From assembly GCA_959028445.1 (NCBI GenBank), contig CAUFRY010000031.1:1-25213 (forward strand): a stretch of DNA of 25,213 bases, read 5' to 3'. The position numbers were made by a program, and so were the translations under genes. The notes under the pieces were generated by a model that was not told the origin of the DNA, did not search any database, and saw nothing but the letters and a program-made list of their open reading frames with translations. Origin of the DNA: an uncultured Collinsella sp. Lineage in GTDB: Bacteria > Actinomycetota > Coriobacteriia > Coriobacteriales > Coriobacteriaceae. Below, piece by piece: positions 16,371 through 25,017 of the stretch (position 1 is the stretch's first letter; the number at the start of each line of letters is the position of its first letter).

Positions 16371-17756
16371 GTGGATTTAAACAGGCTGATTCTGGGCAAG
16401 AGCTACAACTCTACCAAGGTCTTTCGTACGGCCCAGCATGTGGTCCAGGCCATCCTGCTCGGTGTTGTCGTTCCGGCGCTTATCCTGCTGCTTATCTGGG
16501 ATTTAACCGATAACCCCAATCCCGTTCCGGGCGTTGTCGTTATTGCCGGCATGGTCATGCTGTGCTTCTTTTTCTCGTATGTCTTTGTGGTCCCCGACGA
16601 CCTCACATCGAGTGCAACCGACCGTACGCTCGCCATCGCATCAAAAATATTCGCCTACACGTCGCGCGGCCTTACGCCCGAAGCGGCCTTGGGCGCCTCT
16701 AAAATCATCCTGTCCGAGACCATCGCCTCTGCCATCTGCTTTACCGATGGCAAACAGGTGTTGGCAAGCTGGGGCGAGGACTCGGCAAAGTGCCCTGCCG
16801 GCACCCCGGTCGTGCTCAAGACCACGCTCAGTGTGATTGAGACGGGCGAGCAGAGTGTGTTTTCGCGTGACACCTCCAATGAGACGGGCGGTTATTTTCC
16901 CCGTCTGCGCGCCGGCATTGTCGCGCCGCTTACCGTGCGCGGGCATTGCGTGGGCACACTCGAGCTGTACTATCCCCGCCTGAGCAGCATCGATATGCGC
17001 CAGACGGCGTTGGCCTCGGGCTTTGCCGATCTCATTTCCACGCAGCTCGCCAGCTTTGAGCTCGAGCGCCAGGACGAGCTTACGGCCCGCGTGGAGCTGC
17101 GTGCCTTGCAATCACAGGTCGATCCTCATTTTCTATTCAATACCATTAGCACGATCGTGTCGCTCGTTCGAACCGAGCCCGACAAGGCGCGATCGCTGTT
17201 GATCGACTTTTCCAACTACTATCGTCAGACGCTTTCTGATTCCGATACGCTCACCACGCTCGAGCACGAGGTGGAACAGGGCACTCGTTATATCAATCTT
17301 ATGCAGGCCCGGTATGGCGACGGCCGTCTGCGCGTTTCGGTCGACATCGACTTTGAGGTGCGCGACAGCCTGGTACCGCCGTTTATCTTGCAGCCGCTGC
17401 TCGAAAACTGCATCAAGCATGCGCAGCGCGAGACCGAGCCGCTTTCTATTCGTGTTAGGGCTTTTGAGACCGATGACGGCTTGGAGATCATCGTCGAAGA
17501 TGACGGCATCGGTATGAGCGAAGAAGTCTGCGCGCATCTGTTTGAGCAGCATCGCCGAGAGGAGCCCGAGAGCATTACCGCCGACGGCTCCATCAAGCGA
17601 GGTTGCGGCCTGGCGCTCTTCAACGTGCTTCAGCGCATCCATTTCTTTTACGGAGAAGATTCTGGCATGCGCGTGAAGTCCCAGGAGGGCGTGGGAACGC
17701 AGGTCATCGTTGAGTTGAACGGCGAGCCGCATGAGCCAGCGCCGCTAACGGTGTAG
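16371..17756 (+). CDS. LytS-type sensor histidine kinase (pair 1)
   Basis: A 461-residue membrane kinase. Two N-terminal membrane helices (about 23-43 and 53-73) are followed by a GAF-like sensory region (about 80-220), the His_kinase dimerisation box with phosphoacceptor H253 in DPHFLFN, and an ATPase domain with N346 in PLLENCIKH and DDGIGM. It lacks the five- or seven-helix LytS receptor domain, so it may sense a cytoplasmic or membrane-near signal. I choose the GTG at 16371 because AAAGGGG ends six bases before it; an ATG at 16365 directly abuts that site and could be used if the site is ignored. It is followed after 38 bases by its response regulator and has a full paralogue at 22284. 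Relatives (BtsS, YpdA) control nutrient transporters, but their sensor regions differ. Confidence 0.9.
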   Translation: MDLNRLILGKSYNSTKVFRTAQHVVQAILLGVVVPALILLLIWDLTDNPNPVPGVVVIAGMVMLCFFFSYVFVVPDDLTSSATDRTLAIASKIFAYTSRGLTPEAALGASKIILSETIASAICFTDGKQVLASWGEDSAKCPAGTPVVLKTTLSVIETGEQSVFSRDTSNETGGYFPRLRAGIVAPLTVRGHCVGTLELYYPRLSSIDMRQTALASGFADLISTQLASFELERQDELTARVELRALQSQVDPHFLFNTISTIVSLVRTEPDKARSLLIDFSNYYRQTLSDSDTLTTLEHEVEQGTRYINLMQARYGDGRLRVSVDIDFEVRDSLVPPFILQPLLENCIKHAQRETEPLSIRVRAFETDDGLEIIVEDDGIGMSEEVCAHLFEQHRREEPESITADGSIKRGCGLALFNVLQRIHFFYGEDSGMRVKSQEGVGTQVIVELNGEPHEPAPLTV

Positions 17757-17794
17757 CACGCGGTTGGATTGAGAGAAAAAGAGGGGAAGCGCAT

Positions 17795-18529
17795 ATGTCC
17801 GAAGGCTGGAACATCCTGGTGGTTGATGACGAGCCTCCCATTAGGGCTGAGCTACGCTATCTGTTGGAAAAGGATACGCGTGTAGGTCAGATTGCCGAGG
17901 CGGGCAATGTCACCGAAGCCGTGGAGTCGATTCTGTCGAACAAGCCCGACGTGCTGTTTTTAGACATTACCATGCCCGGTCGCTCGGGAATTGAGCTTGC
18001 CGAGACGCTGCAGAACCTAAAGACGCCGCCGGTCGTGGTGTTTGTGACGGCATTTGCCGAGTATGCGGCCGATGCCTATAACCTCGATGCGGTCGATTAC
18101 ATCGTCAAACCGGTCGAGGATGCCCGCCTGTCAAAGGCGCTCGACAAGATCGAGACTGCCCTGGGCGCTCGCCGTGTCGTCCATGCTCCGCGCCAGCCTT
18201 TGCGCCTGACGGTGGATCGCGGGGGAAAAAAGGTGTTCATTCCCGTGGCGGATGTCTGCTACTTTGAGGCGCGCGCCGATTTTTGCAACGCCGTCTGCGC
18301 CGAGGGGACGTATCTGATCAATGAGTCGATTTCCTCGCTCGAGCGTCGCCTGGCCTCCGAGGGCTTTATCCGCGTCCATCGCAGCTATCTGGTTAATTTG
18401 GAAGACGTACATAATGTCGAGATCGGCTCCACGGGCCTGATGGAGCTCAGGCTCGATCGCGTAACCTCGACGGTGCCCGTGTCCCGCCGTCGCGCTGCCG
18501 AGGTCAAATCGCACTTGGGGCTTGCGTAA
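17795..18529 (+). CDS. LytTR-family response regulator (pair 1)
   Basis: A 244-residue regulator. The receiver domain (1-120) has the acidic pair D11-D12, phosphoacceptor D57 in FLDITMPG, T85 in FVTAF and K105 in IVKP. The LytTR DNA-binding domain (about 137-240) includes FEARADFCNAV and the conserved RVHRSYLVNL. When phosphorylated by the adjacent kinase it should bind pairs of short direct repeats spaced by about two helix turns; the repeat at 13220-13249 is a candidate. The ATG follows GAGGGGA. There is no clear terminator after the gene. Confidence 0.94.
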   Translation: MSEGWNILVVDDEPPIRAELRYLLEKDTRVGQIAEAGNVTEAVESILSNKPDVLFLDITMPGRSGIELAETLQNLKTPPVVVFVTAFAEYAADAYNLDAVDYIVKPVEDARLSKALDKIETALGARRVVHAPRQPLRLTVDRGGKKVFIPVADVCYFEARADFCNAVCAEGTYLINESISSLERRLASEGFIRVHRSYLVNLEDVHNVEIGSTGLMELRLDRVTSTVPVSRRRAAEVKSHLGLA

Positions 18530-18560
18530 GGGTCGGTGTGCCATCGTTTGCCGTTACAGG

Positions 18561-18588
18561 TTTGGCATGACTGTGCGGTGGGCATAAT
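18561..18588 (+). promoter_or_regulatory. candidate promoter of the phospholipase-like gene
   Basis: TTTGGC (18561-18566) and CATAAT (18583-18588) with a 16-base spacer, about 30 bases before the ATG. The -10 is preceded by GGG, as at other candidate promoters here. Confidence 0.45.
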
Positions 18589-18620
18589 GGATTGCATCGA
18601 ATGAAATCGAAAGGATTATT

Positions 18621-19565
18621 ATGCCCGCGCTCATTACGCATCATCTGTTTGGCGAGGAAAGCATCGACCGTCTTCCGCGAGGCGTTATCACGTCCGACGA
18701 GGAGCGCATCGCCTTTATCCTGGGAAACCAAGGTCCCGACCCGTTCTTCTTTCACATGCTCACGCCGCGCATTTCCGACTGCATGTCGCTTGCTCAGGTC
18801 ATGCACCGCTCGCGCATGTCGCGCCAGTTCTCGTGCCTGCGCGACGGCGTGTCACACCTGCAGCCGCGCGATGCCAATCTGGGTCGCGCCTTTGCGCTGG
18901 GCCTGCTGTCGCACTATGTGCTCGATCGCAATGCCCATCCCTTTGTCTACGAGCAGCAGTTTGGCATTGTCGAGTCCGATCCCGAGCTCGAGGCTTCGGG
19001 CAGTCAAGTTCATGCCGTGCTCGAAAGCGACCTGGACGTGCTGATGCTGCAGCTCAAGCGCGATGGGGCAACGGTCGAGGATTATCCGCCGGCGGGCGAG
19101 ATCGTCACTACCGACCGCATCAATCGCGTTGCCGGCGTGCTGATGAGCTATGTTGCCGGACGCGTGTACGGCATCGATATCCCGGTGGGGGAGTACGGCG
19201 GCGCCGTAGACGACATGCAGCTGCTCTACCGCACTATCGAGCCGGCCGGTTCGGCCAAGACGCGCGCGATTGCCCTGCTCGAGGGCTTGGTGCACGATTA
19301 TTCGCTGCTCGACGGCCTTGCGCACCGCGTGACGACCGAGCTGCCCGAGCGTACCGGCAACCTGGGCCACTTGGCATGGAAAAGCCCCTTTACCGATGAA
19401 ATCTCGACCGAGAGCTTCCCCGAGGTCTTTGACCGCGCACTGCTCGATTACGAGCTCACCGTCGCCCGCTTTATCGAGACCGGCGATATGGAAGCCGTGA
19501 CCAACCACGTCAATTACAGCGGTCGCGTGCTCGGCGCCGACGAAGAGTTCGACCGCGAGGAGTAG
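18621..19565 (+). CDS. zinc-dependent phospholipase C family protein
   Basis: A 314-residue protein resembling the Zn_dep_PLPC (S1/P1-like) family, which hydrolyses phosphoester bonds with three zinc ions. Candidate metal ligands appear in the expected order: THHLFGEES (H7, H8), GNQGPDPF (D40), H79 in DGVSHL, the cluster LSHYVLDRNAHPF (H98, D102, H106), and H131 and E135 in HAVLESDLD. No signal peptide is visible, so unlike secreted clostridial phospholipases it probably acts in the cytoplasm; the natural substrate is unknown and phospholipid activity should not be assumed. The ATG follows AAAGGA. It is a single gene with its own candidate promoter. Confidence 0.85.
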   Translation: MPALITHHLFGEESIDRLPRGVITSDEERIAFILGNQGPDPFFFHMLTPRISDCMSLAQVMHRSRMSRQFSCLRDGVSHLQPRDANLGRAFALGLLSHYVLDRNAHPFVYEQQFGIVESDPELEASGSQVHAVLESDLDVLMLQLKRDGATVEDYPPAGEIVTTDRINRVAGVLMSYVAGRVYGIDIPVGEYGGAVDDMQLLYRTIEPAGSAKTRAIALLEGLVHDYSLLDGLAHRVTTELPERTGNLGHLAWKSPFTDEISTESFPEVFDRALLDYELTVARFIETGDMEAVTNHVNYSGRVLGADEEFDREE

Positions 19566-19615
19566 GGCTCGTGCGTGCCCCTTTGCCGAATCCTTACCGG
19601 CGCCTCTGGGCAATT

Positions 19616-19625
19616 GGGGTACGAT
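19616..19625 (+). promoter_or_regulatory. candidate -10 element of the MFS gene
   Basis: GGGG followed by TACGAT at 19620-19625, about 40 bases before the ATG at 19667. It closely resembles GGGG-TACAAT upstream of nifJ. No clear -35 is seen. Confidence 0.35.
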
Positions 19626-19666
19626 GAACTAACTGCATATCGGGCGAATACGAAGGGGCCCTGTCC

Positions 19667-20917
19667 ATGAAATACACCAAGCTCGAGCGTAACTGGGTTA
19701 TGTACGATGTGGGCAACTCGGCCCTCGTGCTGCTCAATACCTCGGTGGCGCCCATCTACTTTAACGCCATCAATACCGGTGCTTCCTCGGCAGACCTGGT
19801 GGTCGCTTGGGGCAACGCGCAGACGATTGCCTCGCTGGTCATTGCCATGCTCATGCCCATTCTGGGCGCGCTTGCCGATTACGCCGGCAACAAGATCAAG
19901 TTCTTCTTGGGCTTCTTCCTCACGGGCCTGGTTCTTTGCCTGGCGCAGGCTATCCCCATGTCCGCCATGGCATTTTTGACCGTGTACGTGCTGTGCACCA
20001 TCGGCCTTAACTCTTCTATGACGTTCTACGACGCTATGCTGCCCGACATTACCACCGACGAGCGCATGGATGCCGTGTCCAGCTCGGGCTATGCCTGGGG
20101 CTACATCGGTTCCACCGTGCCGTTCATCATCTGCCTGGCGCTTATCATGGGTGGCCCCGCTCTTGGCGTCCCCACCATGCTGGCAACGCGTCTGTCGTTT
20201 GTCATCACCGGTGCCTGGTGGCTCATCTTTACCCTGCCGCTCATTCGCACCTATAAGCAAAAGTACGGTCGCGAGCGCGGTCCCGAGGACACCATCGGCC
20301 ACATCGTGGGCGGCGTGTTCTCCGAGGTCGGACACACCATGCGCGAGATCGCCCACAACAAGACCGTGCTGGTCTACATGATCGCGTTCTTCTTCTACAT
20401 CGATGGTGTCCATACGGTCATCTCCATGGCAACCAGCTACGGCTCGGCTTTGGGCATCGATTCGACCCAGCTGGTGCTGGCGCTGCTCGTTACGCAGTTC
20501 GTCGCTTTCCCGTCCGCCATCATCTACGGCAAGCTCGCCGGTCGCGTGGGCACGCTCAACATGATCATGGTGGCCGTCGCCGCCTACATGGGCATCGTGC
20601 TCTTTGCCGCGTTTTTCCTCAAGACCGCCTTTGAGTTTTGGGTGCTCGCTATTTTGGTTGGCCTGTTCCAAGGCGGCGTGCAGGCGCTGAGCCGCAGCTA
20701 TTTTGGCCGCATCATCCCCAAGGAAAAGTCCAACGAGTACTACGGCTTCTTTGATATCTTTGGCCGCTACGCAAGCGTGATGGGCACCTTCCTGGTGTCG
20801 GTTGTCACCTCGCTGACCGGCAACCCGTCGTTGGGCGTCCTTTCTATTGGTGTTCTGCTGGTTGTTGGCTTTGTGCTGCTGGTCCGTCTGTCCCGCATGG
20901 CTCAGGCGGCGGCGTAA
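19667..20917 (+). CDS. MFS transporter, UMF1/Atg22-like family
   Basis: A 416-residue membrane protein with about 12 helices. Family-typical features are the N-terminal YDVGNSAL segment, a first-half loop ADYAGNKIKF, and the second-half motif QALSRSYFGRIIPKEKSNEYYGFFDIFGR, which is very characteristic of the UMF1/Atg22-like group. Fungal Atg22 exports amino acids from the vacuole; bacterial members are presumed efflux or uptake carriers with unknown substrates. The ATG follows AAGGGG eight bases upstream. A hairpin terminator follows at 20931, so it is probably monocistronic. Confidence 0.92.
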   Translation: MKYTKLERNWVMYDVGNSALVLLNTSVAPIYFNAINTGASSADLVVAWGNAQTIASLVIAMLMPILGALADYAGNKIKFFLGFFLTGLVLCLAQAIPMSAMAFLTVYVLCTIGLNSSMTFYDAMLPDITTDERMDAVSSSGYAWGYIGSTVPFIICLALIMGGPALGVPTMLATRLSFVITGAWWLIFTLPLIRTYKQKYGRERGPEDTIGHIVGGVFSEVGHTMREIAHNKTVLVYMIAFFFYIDGVHTVISMATSYGSALGIDSTQLVLALLVTQFVAFPSAIIYGKLAGRVGTLNMIMVAVAAYMGIVLFAAFFLKTAFEFWVLAILVGLFQGGVQALSRSYFGRIIPKEKSNEYYGFFDIFGRYASVMGTFLVSVVTSLTGNPSLGVLSIGVLLVVGFVLLVRLSRMAQAAA

Positions 20918-20930
20918 GGCAACCGGGCTC

Positions 20931-20967
20931 AGTACTGCAATTGTGCCTATCTGCAGTACTCTTTTGG
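20931..20967 (+). terminator. MFS gene terminator
   Basis: AGTACTGCA (20931-20939) pairs perfectly with TGCAGTACT (20952-20960), followed by CTTTTGG, 13 bases after the stop codon. Confidence 0.7.
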
Positions 20968-21019
20968 AAGTAGCCGCATAAATCATTCTGACTTCCGAAC
21001 AATGTTTAGCCCAAGTGGG

Positions 21020-21025
21020 TATGAT
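21020..21025 (+). promoter_or_regulatory. candidate -10 element (TATGAT) of the glycosyltransferase operon
   Basis: TATGAT preceded by GTGGG, like the other candidate promoters. It lies after the MFS terminator and before a second hairpin terminator at 21043. No convincing -35 is visible. Confidence 0.35.
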
Positions 21026-21042
21026 GGAAACAGCTAGGTCGC

Positions 21043-21077
21043 GGGGCGTCGCCTGTGTTTGGCGGCGCCCCGTTTTT
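21043..21077 (+). terminator. intrinsic terminator in the glycosyltransferase leader
   Basis: GGGGCGTCGCC (21043-21053) pairs with GGCGGCGCCCC (21061-21071), one G-U pair, seven-base loop, followed by GTTTTT. It ends 22 bases before the start codon, and the ribosome site AAGGAGGG lies just after it. It may be a back-up terminator for the MFS gene or a transcription attenuator. Confidence 0.75.
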
Positions 21078-21099
21078 GTGTTGCAAGGAGGGCAAAGGT

Positions 21100-22287
21100 A
21101 TGAACGCCACGGTTGTGATCCCAACATATTGGGCAGGCGATGATACCCAAGCAAACGCTCCCGGCACCTACGATCACTCGACGTCGCTCAATGCCGCCAA
21201 CCCGGAACTCGATCGCTGCCTGACTTCGCTCGAACAGGTGCGCGACATTCCGCGCATCATTCTCTTGGTGGTCTGTCCGGTTTCTGCCACGTCCGACGTA
21301 TCCCATCGCGTGCACGAAATCGTTAATGCGCATCCCTCACTTAAGGTCACCATCGTTACCAATACTCAGGCTTCGCGTGTTGCCGACCGCGTGGCACAGA
21401 TTGCGCCCAAAGGTTCGGGCGAGTGCGTGAGCCTGCGCGGCTACGGCGCCATCCGCAACATGGGTCTTGCCTGCGCGGCGGTGCTGGGGCACGACGCGGT
21501 TGTGTTTTTGGATGACGACGAGACCGTCATCGATGCCGACTTTATGAAGCGTGCGACCTATGCACTGGGTCAACAGACACGTCAGGGCCTGCCGATTTTA
21601 GTCAAGAGCGGATACTTTTACGATCGCGACGGGTCGCCGCTGGCTCCCACGGACAAAGCGGGCATTTGCCATCGCTGGTGGACCAAGCGTATCGAGTTCA
21701 ATCGCTGGATGAAAAAGGCGCTCTCGGGCACCCGCATCTCGCGCTCCAATTACGTATGCGGCGGCCTGATGGCCCTGCACGCCCGCGCCTTTACACGCGT
21801 GGCCTTCGACCCGTTTATCACCCGCGGCGAGGATCTGGACTACCTGTTTAACATGCGCATGTTCGGCTACGACGTGTGGTTCGATAACGAGTGGACCGTG
21901 CGCCACCTGCCGCCCGAGTCCGAGAAGCGCTCGCCGCGCTTTATGCAGGACGTGTACCGTTGGTACTACGAGCGGGCCAAGCTGACGTTCGCTGCGCACC
22001 AAAAGGAGCTCATTCCGGTTACGGCCGCATCACTCATGCCCTATCCGGGTCCGTGGATCTCGCGCGAGCTCGACGACCGCGTGCGCAAGACCGCCATGGT
22101 TCGCAGCATGTTTACCCGCGAGCACGAGGGGTATCTGCGCATCTGGCGTCATGGTATTGACGAGGCCAAGACCTATGCCCGCCAAAACGCCGCAAGCTAC
22201 CTGCGTTTTCAGAGTTTCTGGCCCAAGATCATGGATGAACTTTGGCGCGACGCACAACTGATTAGCATCCTGGAGGGGGCTGAATGA
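21100..22287 (+). CDS. glycosyltransferase, GT2-like (GT-A fold)
   Basis: A 395-residue cytoplasmic enzyme expected to transfer a sugar from a nucleotide sugar. It begins with a GT2-type first strand (ATVVIPTYWAGDD). It has the metal-binding FLDDDE (D138-D140), GGLMALHARAF before the acceptor region, and RGEDLDYLFNMR with E243-D244 as probable catalytic acids, then a cluster of Trp/Tyr/Arg near WYYERAKL. No membrane helix is visible. The ATG at 21100 follows AAGGAGGG. Its stop codon overlaps the next gene's start (ATGA), so translation is coupled to the second LytS-like kinase, an uncommon pairing that hints at envelope-related regulation. Confidence 0.85.
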   Translation: MNATVVIPTYWAGDDTQANAPGTYDHSTSLNAANPELDRCLTSLEQVRDIPRIILLVVCPVSATSDVSHRVHEIVNAHPSLKVTIVTNTQASRVADRVAQIAPKGSGECVSLRGYGAIRNMGLACAAVLGHDAVVFLDDDETVIDADFMKRATYALGQQTRQGLPILVKSGYFYDRDGSPLAPTDKAGICHRWWTKRIEFNRWMKKALSGTRISRSNYVCGGLMALHARAFTRVAFDPFITRGEDLDYLFNMRMFGYDVWFDNEWTVRHLPPESEKRSPRFMQDVYRWYYERAKLTFAAHQKELIPVTAASLMPYPGPWISRELDDRVRKTAMVRSMFTREHEGYLRIWRHGIDEAKTYARQNAASYLRFQSFWPKIMDELWRDAQLISILEGAE

Positions 22288-23627
22288 TCGACCGCCGCGC
22301 CCAGCGCGATAATTCAATTTCAATCTTTCGCATCATCGCCGTTGTCTGCGCCGTTTGCGTGTTGGTGTACTTTATCTTTGCCCTGGCGACTGGCATTGAG
22401 CCGATTGCCACGGTGATCGCCTGTGCGCTGCTGTGTATCTTCCTGTGCATCTTTATCTATTTGACGCTCAACCCCGATTCGGTACGCTCCCAGTACACCG
22501 AGGAGACGCTCTCGGTTGCCTCGGCCATGCTCGAGGACATTAAGGGCGGCCTGACGCAGGAATCGGCGCTTTTGGTGTGCCGGCGTATTCTGCCCGAGAC
22601 ACGTGCCATGACCGTTGCCATCACCGATGAGAGCAACGTGCTGGCCTGCGCGGGCGAGTTCGAGGAAAAGCTGCTGCCCGATTCGCCCATCCATACGCTC
22701 GCCACGCGCTACGTCATTGAGCACGGCATCGTGCAGTCGTTCAACCGCGTGGTGGACGTGGTGGGTTCGGATGGCTCGCACAACCATGTTCCCGCCGGCA
22801 TCATCGCGCCCATCAAGGTGGGCGACCGCACCGTCGGCACGCTCAAGTTCTACTACAAGACCCCGCGTGCCGTCGACCGTACCCAGTATGCGCTCGCCTC
22901 GGGTTTTGCCGAGATCCTGTCCACGCAGCTCGCCATCCACGAGCTCGAGGTGCAAAAGGAACTGACGGCCCGTGCCGAGGTGCGTGCCCTGCAGGCGCAG
23001 ATCAACCCGCACTTTCTGTTCAACACGCTCAACACCATCGCGTCGTTTACGCGTACCGACCCGCTGCGTGCCCGCGAGCTGCTGCGCGAGTTTTCCTCGT
23101 TCTATCGCGCCACGCTCGACAACTCGGGGTCGCTTATCCCGGTCTCGCGCGAGGTTGCCCAGACCAAGCGCTACCTGACGTTTGAGAAGGCGCGCTTTGG
23201 CGAGGACCGCGTACTGGCGACCTTCGATGTCTCCGAAGATGTCGAGGACACGTTGGTCCCGGCCTTTGTAATCCAGCCCATTGTCGAGAACGCCGTGCGG
23301 CATGGCATGGGCGATGGCGATGCCCTGCAGATCGATGTGACCGTCCATCAAGACGGCGACGACGCAATCCTGATTGCCGTGGCCGACAACGGCGTGGGCA
23401 TGGACGAGGGCACCGCCGCCAGGCTGTTTGATGAGCGCTCCGCCCGCCCCGATGCCAGTTCCCCGCAAGGCGGCGGCGCCGGCGTGGCCATGCACAATAT
23501 TTCTGAGCGCATCCATCGCTTTTATGGACCGCACTCTTATACGCGCGTCGAATCGGCGCCGGGCAAGGGCACCAAAGTGCTCCTGCATCTTGATTTGTCA
23601 GAGAGCATCTTTGACATTCAAGAGTAA
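22284..23627 (+). CDS. LytS-type sensor histidine kinase (pair 2)
   Basis: A 447-residue kinase with two membrane helices (about 15-37 and 41-62), a GAF-like region (about 70-215), phosphoacceptor H243 in NPHFLFN, and an ATPase domain with N336 in PIVENAVRHG and DNGVGM. It overlaps the glycosyltransferase stop by four bases. It is a full-length paralogue of the kinase at 16371: ARxExRALQxQxxPHFLFNT and the regions around it align without gaps. The sensory regions are more diverged, so the two probably detect different signals. The cognate regulator follows after 72 bases. Confidence 0.9.
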   Translation: MIDRRAQRDNSISIFRIIAVVCAVCVLVYFIFALATGIEPIATVIACALLCIFLCIFIYLTLNPDSVRSQYTEETLSVASAMLEDIKGGLTQESALLVCRRILPETRAMTVAITDESNVLACAGEFEEKLLPDSPIHTLATRYVIEHGIVQSFNRVVDVVGSDGSHNHVPAGIIAPIKVGDRTVGTLKFYYKTPRAVDRTQYALASGFAEILSTQLAIHELEVQKELTARAEVRALQAQINPHFLFNTLNTIASFTRTDPLRARELLREFSSFYRATLDNSGSLIPVSREVAQTKRYLTFEKARFGEDRVLATFDVSEDVEDTLVPAFVIQPIVENAVRHGMGDGDALQIDVTVHQDGDDAILIAVADNGVGMDEGTAARLFDERSARPDASSPQGGGAGVAMHNISERIHRFYGPHSYTRVESAPGKGTKVLLHLDLSESIFDIQE

Positions 23628-23699
23628 AATAAAAGGCTATGGGCTCAACGCCAAGCGGCGGATGCCCAGCGTAGTTTGTTGACGAAAGGTTTAATCCCT

Positions 23700-24416
23700 A
23701 TGCTGCGTGCGATGATTGTGGATGATGAGGCCCCGGCCCGTTCGGAACTTCGCTTCTTGCTCGAGCAGACGGGCAAGATCGGCACGATCACTGAGGCGTC
23801 GAGCGTCCGCTCCGCCATTGAGATGCTGATGGAAAGCCGCGTCGATGTCGTCTTTCTCGATATCTCGATGCCCGGCGCTTCTGGTCTGCAGCTTGCCGAG
23901 GCGCTACATAAGCTTAAGAATCCGCCGGCGATTGTGTTTGTGACCGCGTATAGCGATCATGCCGTCGAGGCGTTCGACGTAGATGCCGTCGATTACCTAA
24001 TGAAGCCGGTTGAGGAGGCACGTCTGGATCGCGCGATCGAGAAGGTCATGCAACACGCCAAGCCCGTCACGGACAGCAAAGCCACCATCGAGCGCATTCC
24101 GGTGGAAAAGGGCGGCCGTAAGGTCCTCATTCCCGTGGATGACATTCGCTTCATCATGGCCAAGGACGATTACTCCTGTATCTATACCGTCGATGATCGT
24201 TTTCTATCGACGACTTCGTTGGCGCAGTTCGAGGCCAAGCTTTGCGACTTTGGCTTCTTTCGCGTTCATCGCCGCTATATCGTCAACTTGGCGTGCGTCA
24301 CAGATGTCGAGACGGTGCCCTCGGGCGCTATCCAACTGGGCATTACGGGCGTCGACGAACGCGTGCCGGTCTCGCGCCGCCGCGTTGTGCCGCTCAAGAA
24401 GGCCCTGAGCCTCTAG
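23700..24416 (+). CDS. LytTR-family response regulator (pair 2)
   Basis: A 238-residue regulator with a receiver domain (D8-D9, phosphoacceptor D54 in FLDISMPG, T82 in FVTAY, K102 in LMKP) and a LytTR DNA-binding domain (about 134-236, with FIMAKDDYSCIYTVDD and RVHRRYIVNL). The ATG at 23700 is preferred because GAAAGG lies about ten bases upstream and the protein then starts like other receivers; a TTG at 23676 would add eight residues. It is a clear paralogue of the regulator at 17795, so cross-recognition of sites is possible. A terminator follows. Confidence 0.94.
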   Translation: MLRAMIVDDEAPARSELRFLLEQTGKIGTITEASSVRSAIEMLMESRVDVVFLDISMPGASGLQLAEALHKLKNPPAIVFVTAYSDHAVEAFDVDAVDYLMKPVEEARLDRAIEKVMQHAKPVTDSKATIERIPVEKGGRKVLIPVDDIRFIMAKDDYSCIYTVDDRFLSTTSLAQFEAKLCDFGFFRVHRRYIVNLACVTDVETVPSGAIQLGITGVDERVPVSRRRVVPLKKALSL

Positions 24417-24423
24417 CACACTG

Positions 24424-24471
24424 GCCCCGCAGCCCTGTAGACCAATTGTCTGCGGAGCCGTGGGGCTTTTT
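24424..24471 (+). terminator. terminator of the second kinase/regulator operon
   Basis: GCCCCGCAGC (24424-24433) pairs with GCCGTGGGGC (24457-24466), with one mismatch and one G-U pair, followed by TTTTTG. Confidence 0.75.
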
Positions 24472-24507
24472 GTATATACGTCGAATCGGTTTTGCAGAAG
24501 GGATCCC

Positions 24508-24975
24508 ATGAACAGTGCAAGCGCCAAGCGCATCGACATCATCTCGGACACCCACGGCTATCTTTCGCCCGCGCTTCTGGACGAGCTCAAGGGCGCAGAT
24601 CTGATCATCCATGCCGGAGACCTCACCTCAGAGATGGATTACGAGCATCTATGCACCATCGCCCCCGTGCGAGCGGTCCTAGGAAACAACGACTACTACC
24701 GCGACTACGGCCCCGATGTAGACCGTCTTGCGCTCTTTACCTACGAAGGTCTTAAATTCGCCGTAGCCCACTACCGCGAAGACCTTCCGGTGGGATCCGT
24801 AGACGTAGCCATCAACGGCCACACCCACGTAACCAAAGAAGCCCAAGTGGGTCGCTGCTTAGTCCTCAACCCGGGCAGCGCCAGCTACCCCAGAGGCACC
24901 AGAGGCCCCACCATGGCCAGAATGCTTGTCAAAGACGGCAAGATCCTGAGCACCAAATTTATTGACCTGGAGTAA
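24508..24975 (+). CDS. YfcE/MJ0936-type metallophosphoesterase
   Basis: A 155-residue cytoplasmic phosphodiesterase of the calcineurin-like superfamily, single compact domain of the usual length. Metal-binding motifs are complete: D14 and H16 in SDTHG, D38 in HAGD, N60 in GNND, H88 in AHYR, and H105 and H107 in GHTH. Family members hydrolyse phosphodiesters in vitro with Mn or Ni, and the physiological substrate is generally unknown. The ATG at 24508 follows AGAAGGGA; an earlier in-frame ATG at 24460 lies inside the preceding terminator. A strong terminator follows the gene. Confidence 0.93.
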   Translation: MNSASAKRIDIISDTHGYLSPALLDELKGADLIIHAGDLTSEMDYEHLCTIAPVRAVLGNNDYYRDYGPDVDRLALFTYEGLKFAVAHYREDLPVGSVDVAINGHTHVTKEAQVGRCLVLNPGSASYPRGTRGPTMARMLVKDGKILSTKFIDLE

Positions 24976-24982
24976 CCGCAAC

Positions 24983-25017
24983 AAAAACGGGGGATGCAGA
25001 TCGCATCTCCCGTTTTT
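24983..25017 (+). terminator. terminator of the phosphodiesterase gene
   Basis: AAAAACGGGGGATGC (24983-24997) pairs with GCATCTCCCGTTTTT (25003-25017), one G-U pair, five-base loop; the 3' arm provides the U-run. The symmetric A/T ends would also work on the minus strand. Confidence 0.88.

Noticed and set aside
19514..21154. Long antisense frame opposite the MFS gene, spanning intergenic DNA
   Set aside because: His/Gln/Arg-rich nonsense-like translation; the sense strand has a clear transporter.
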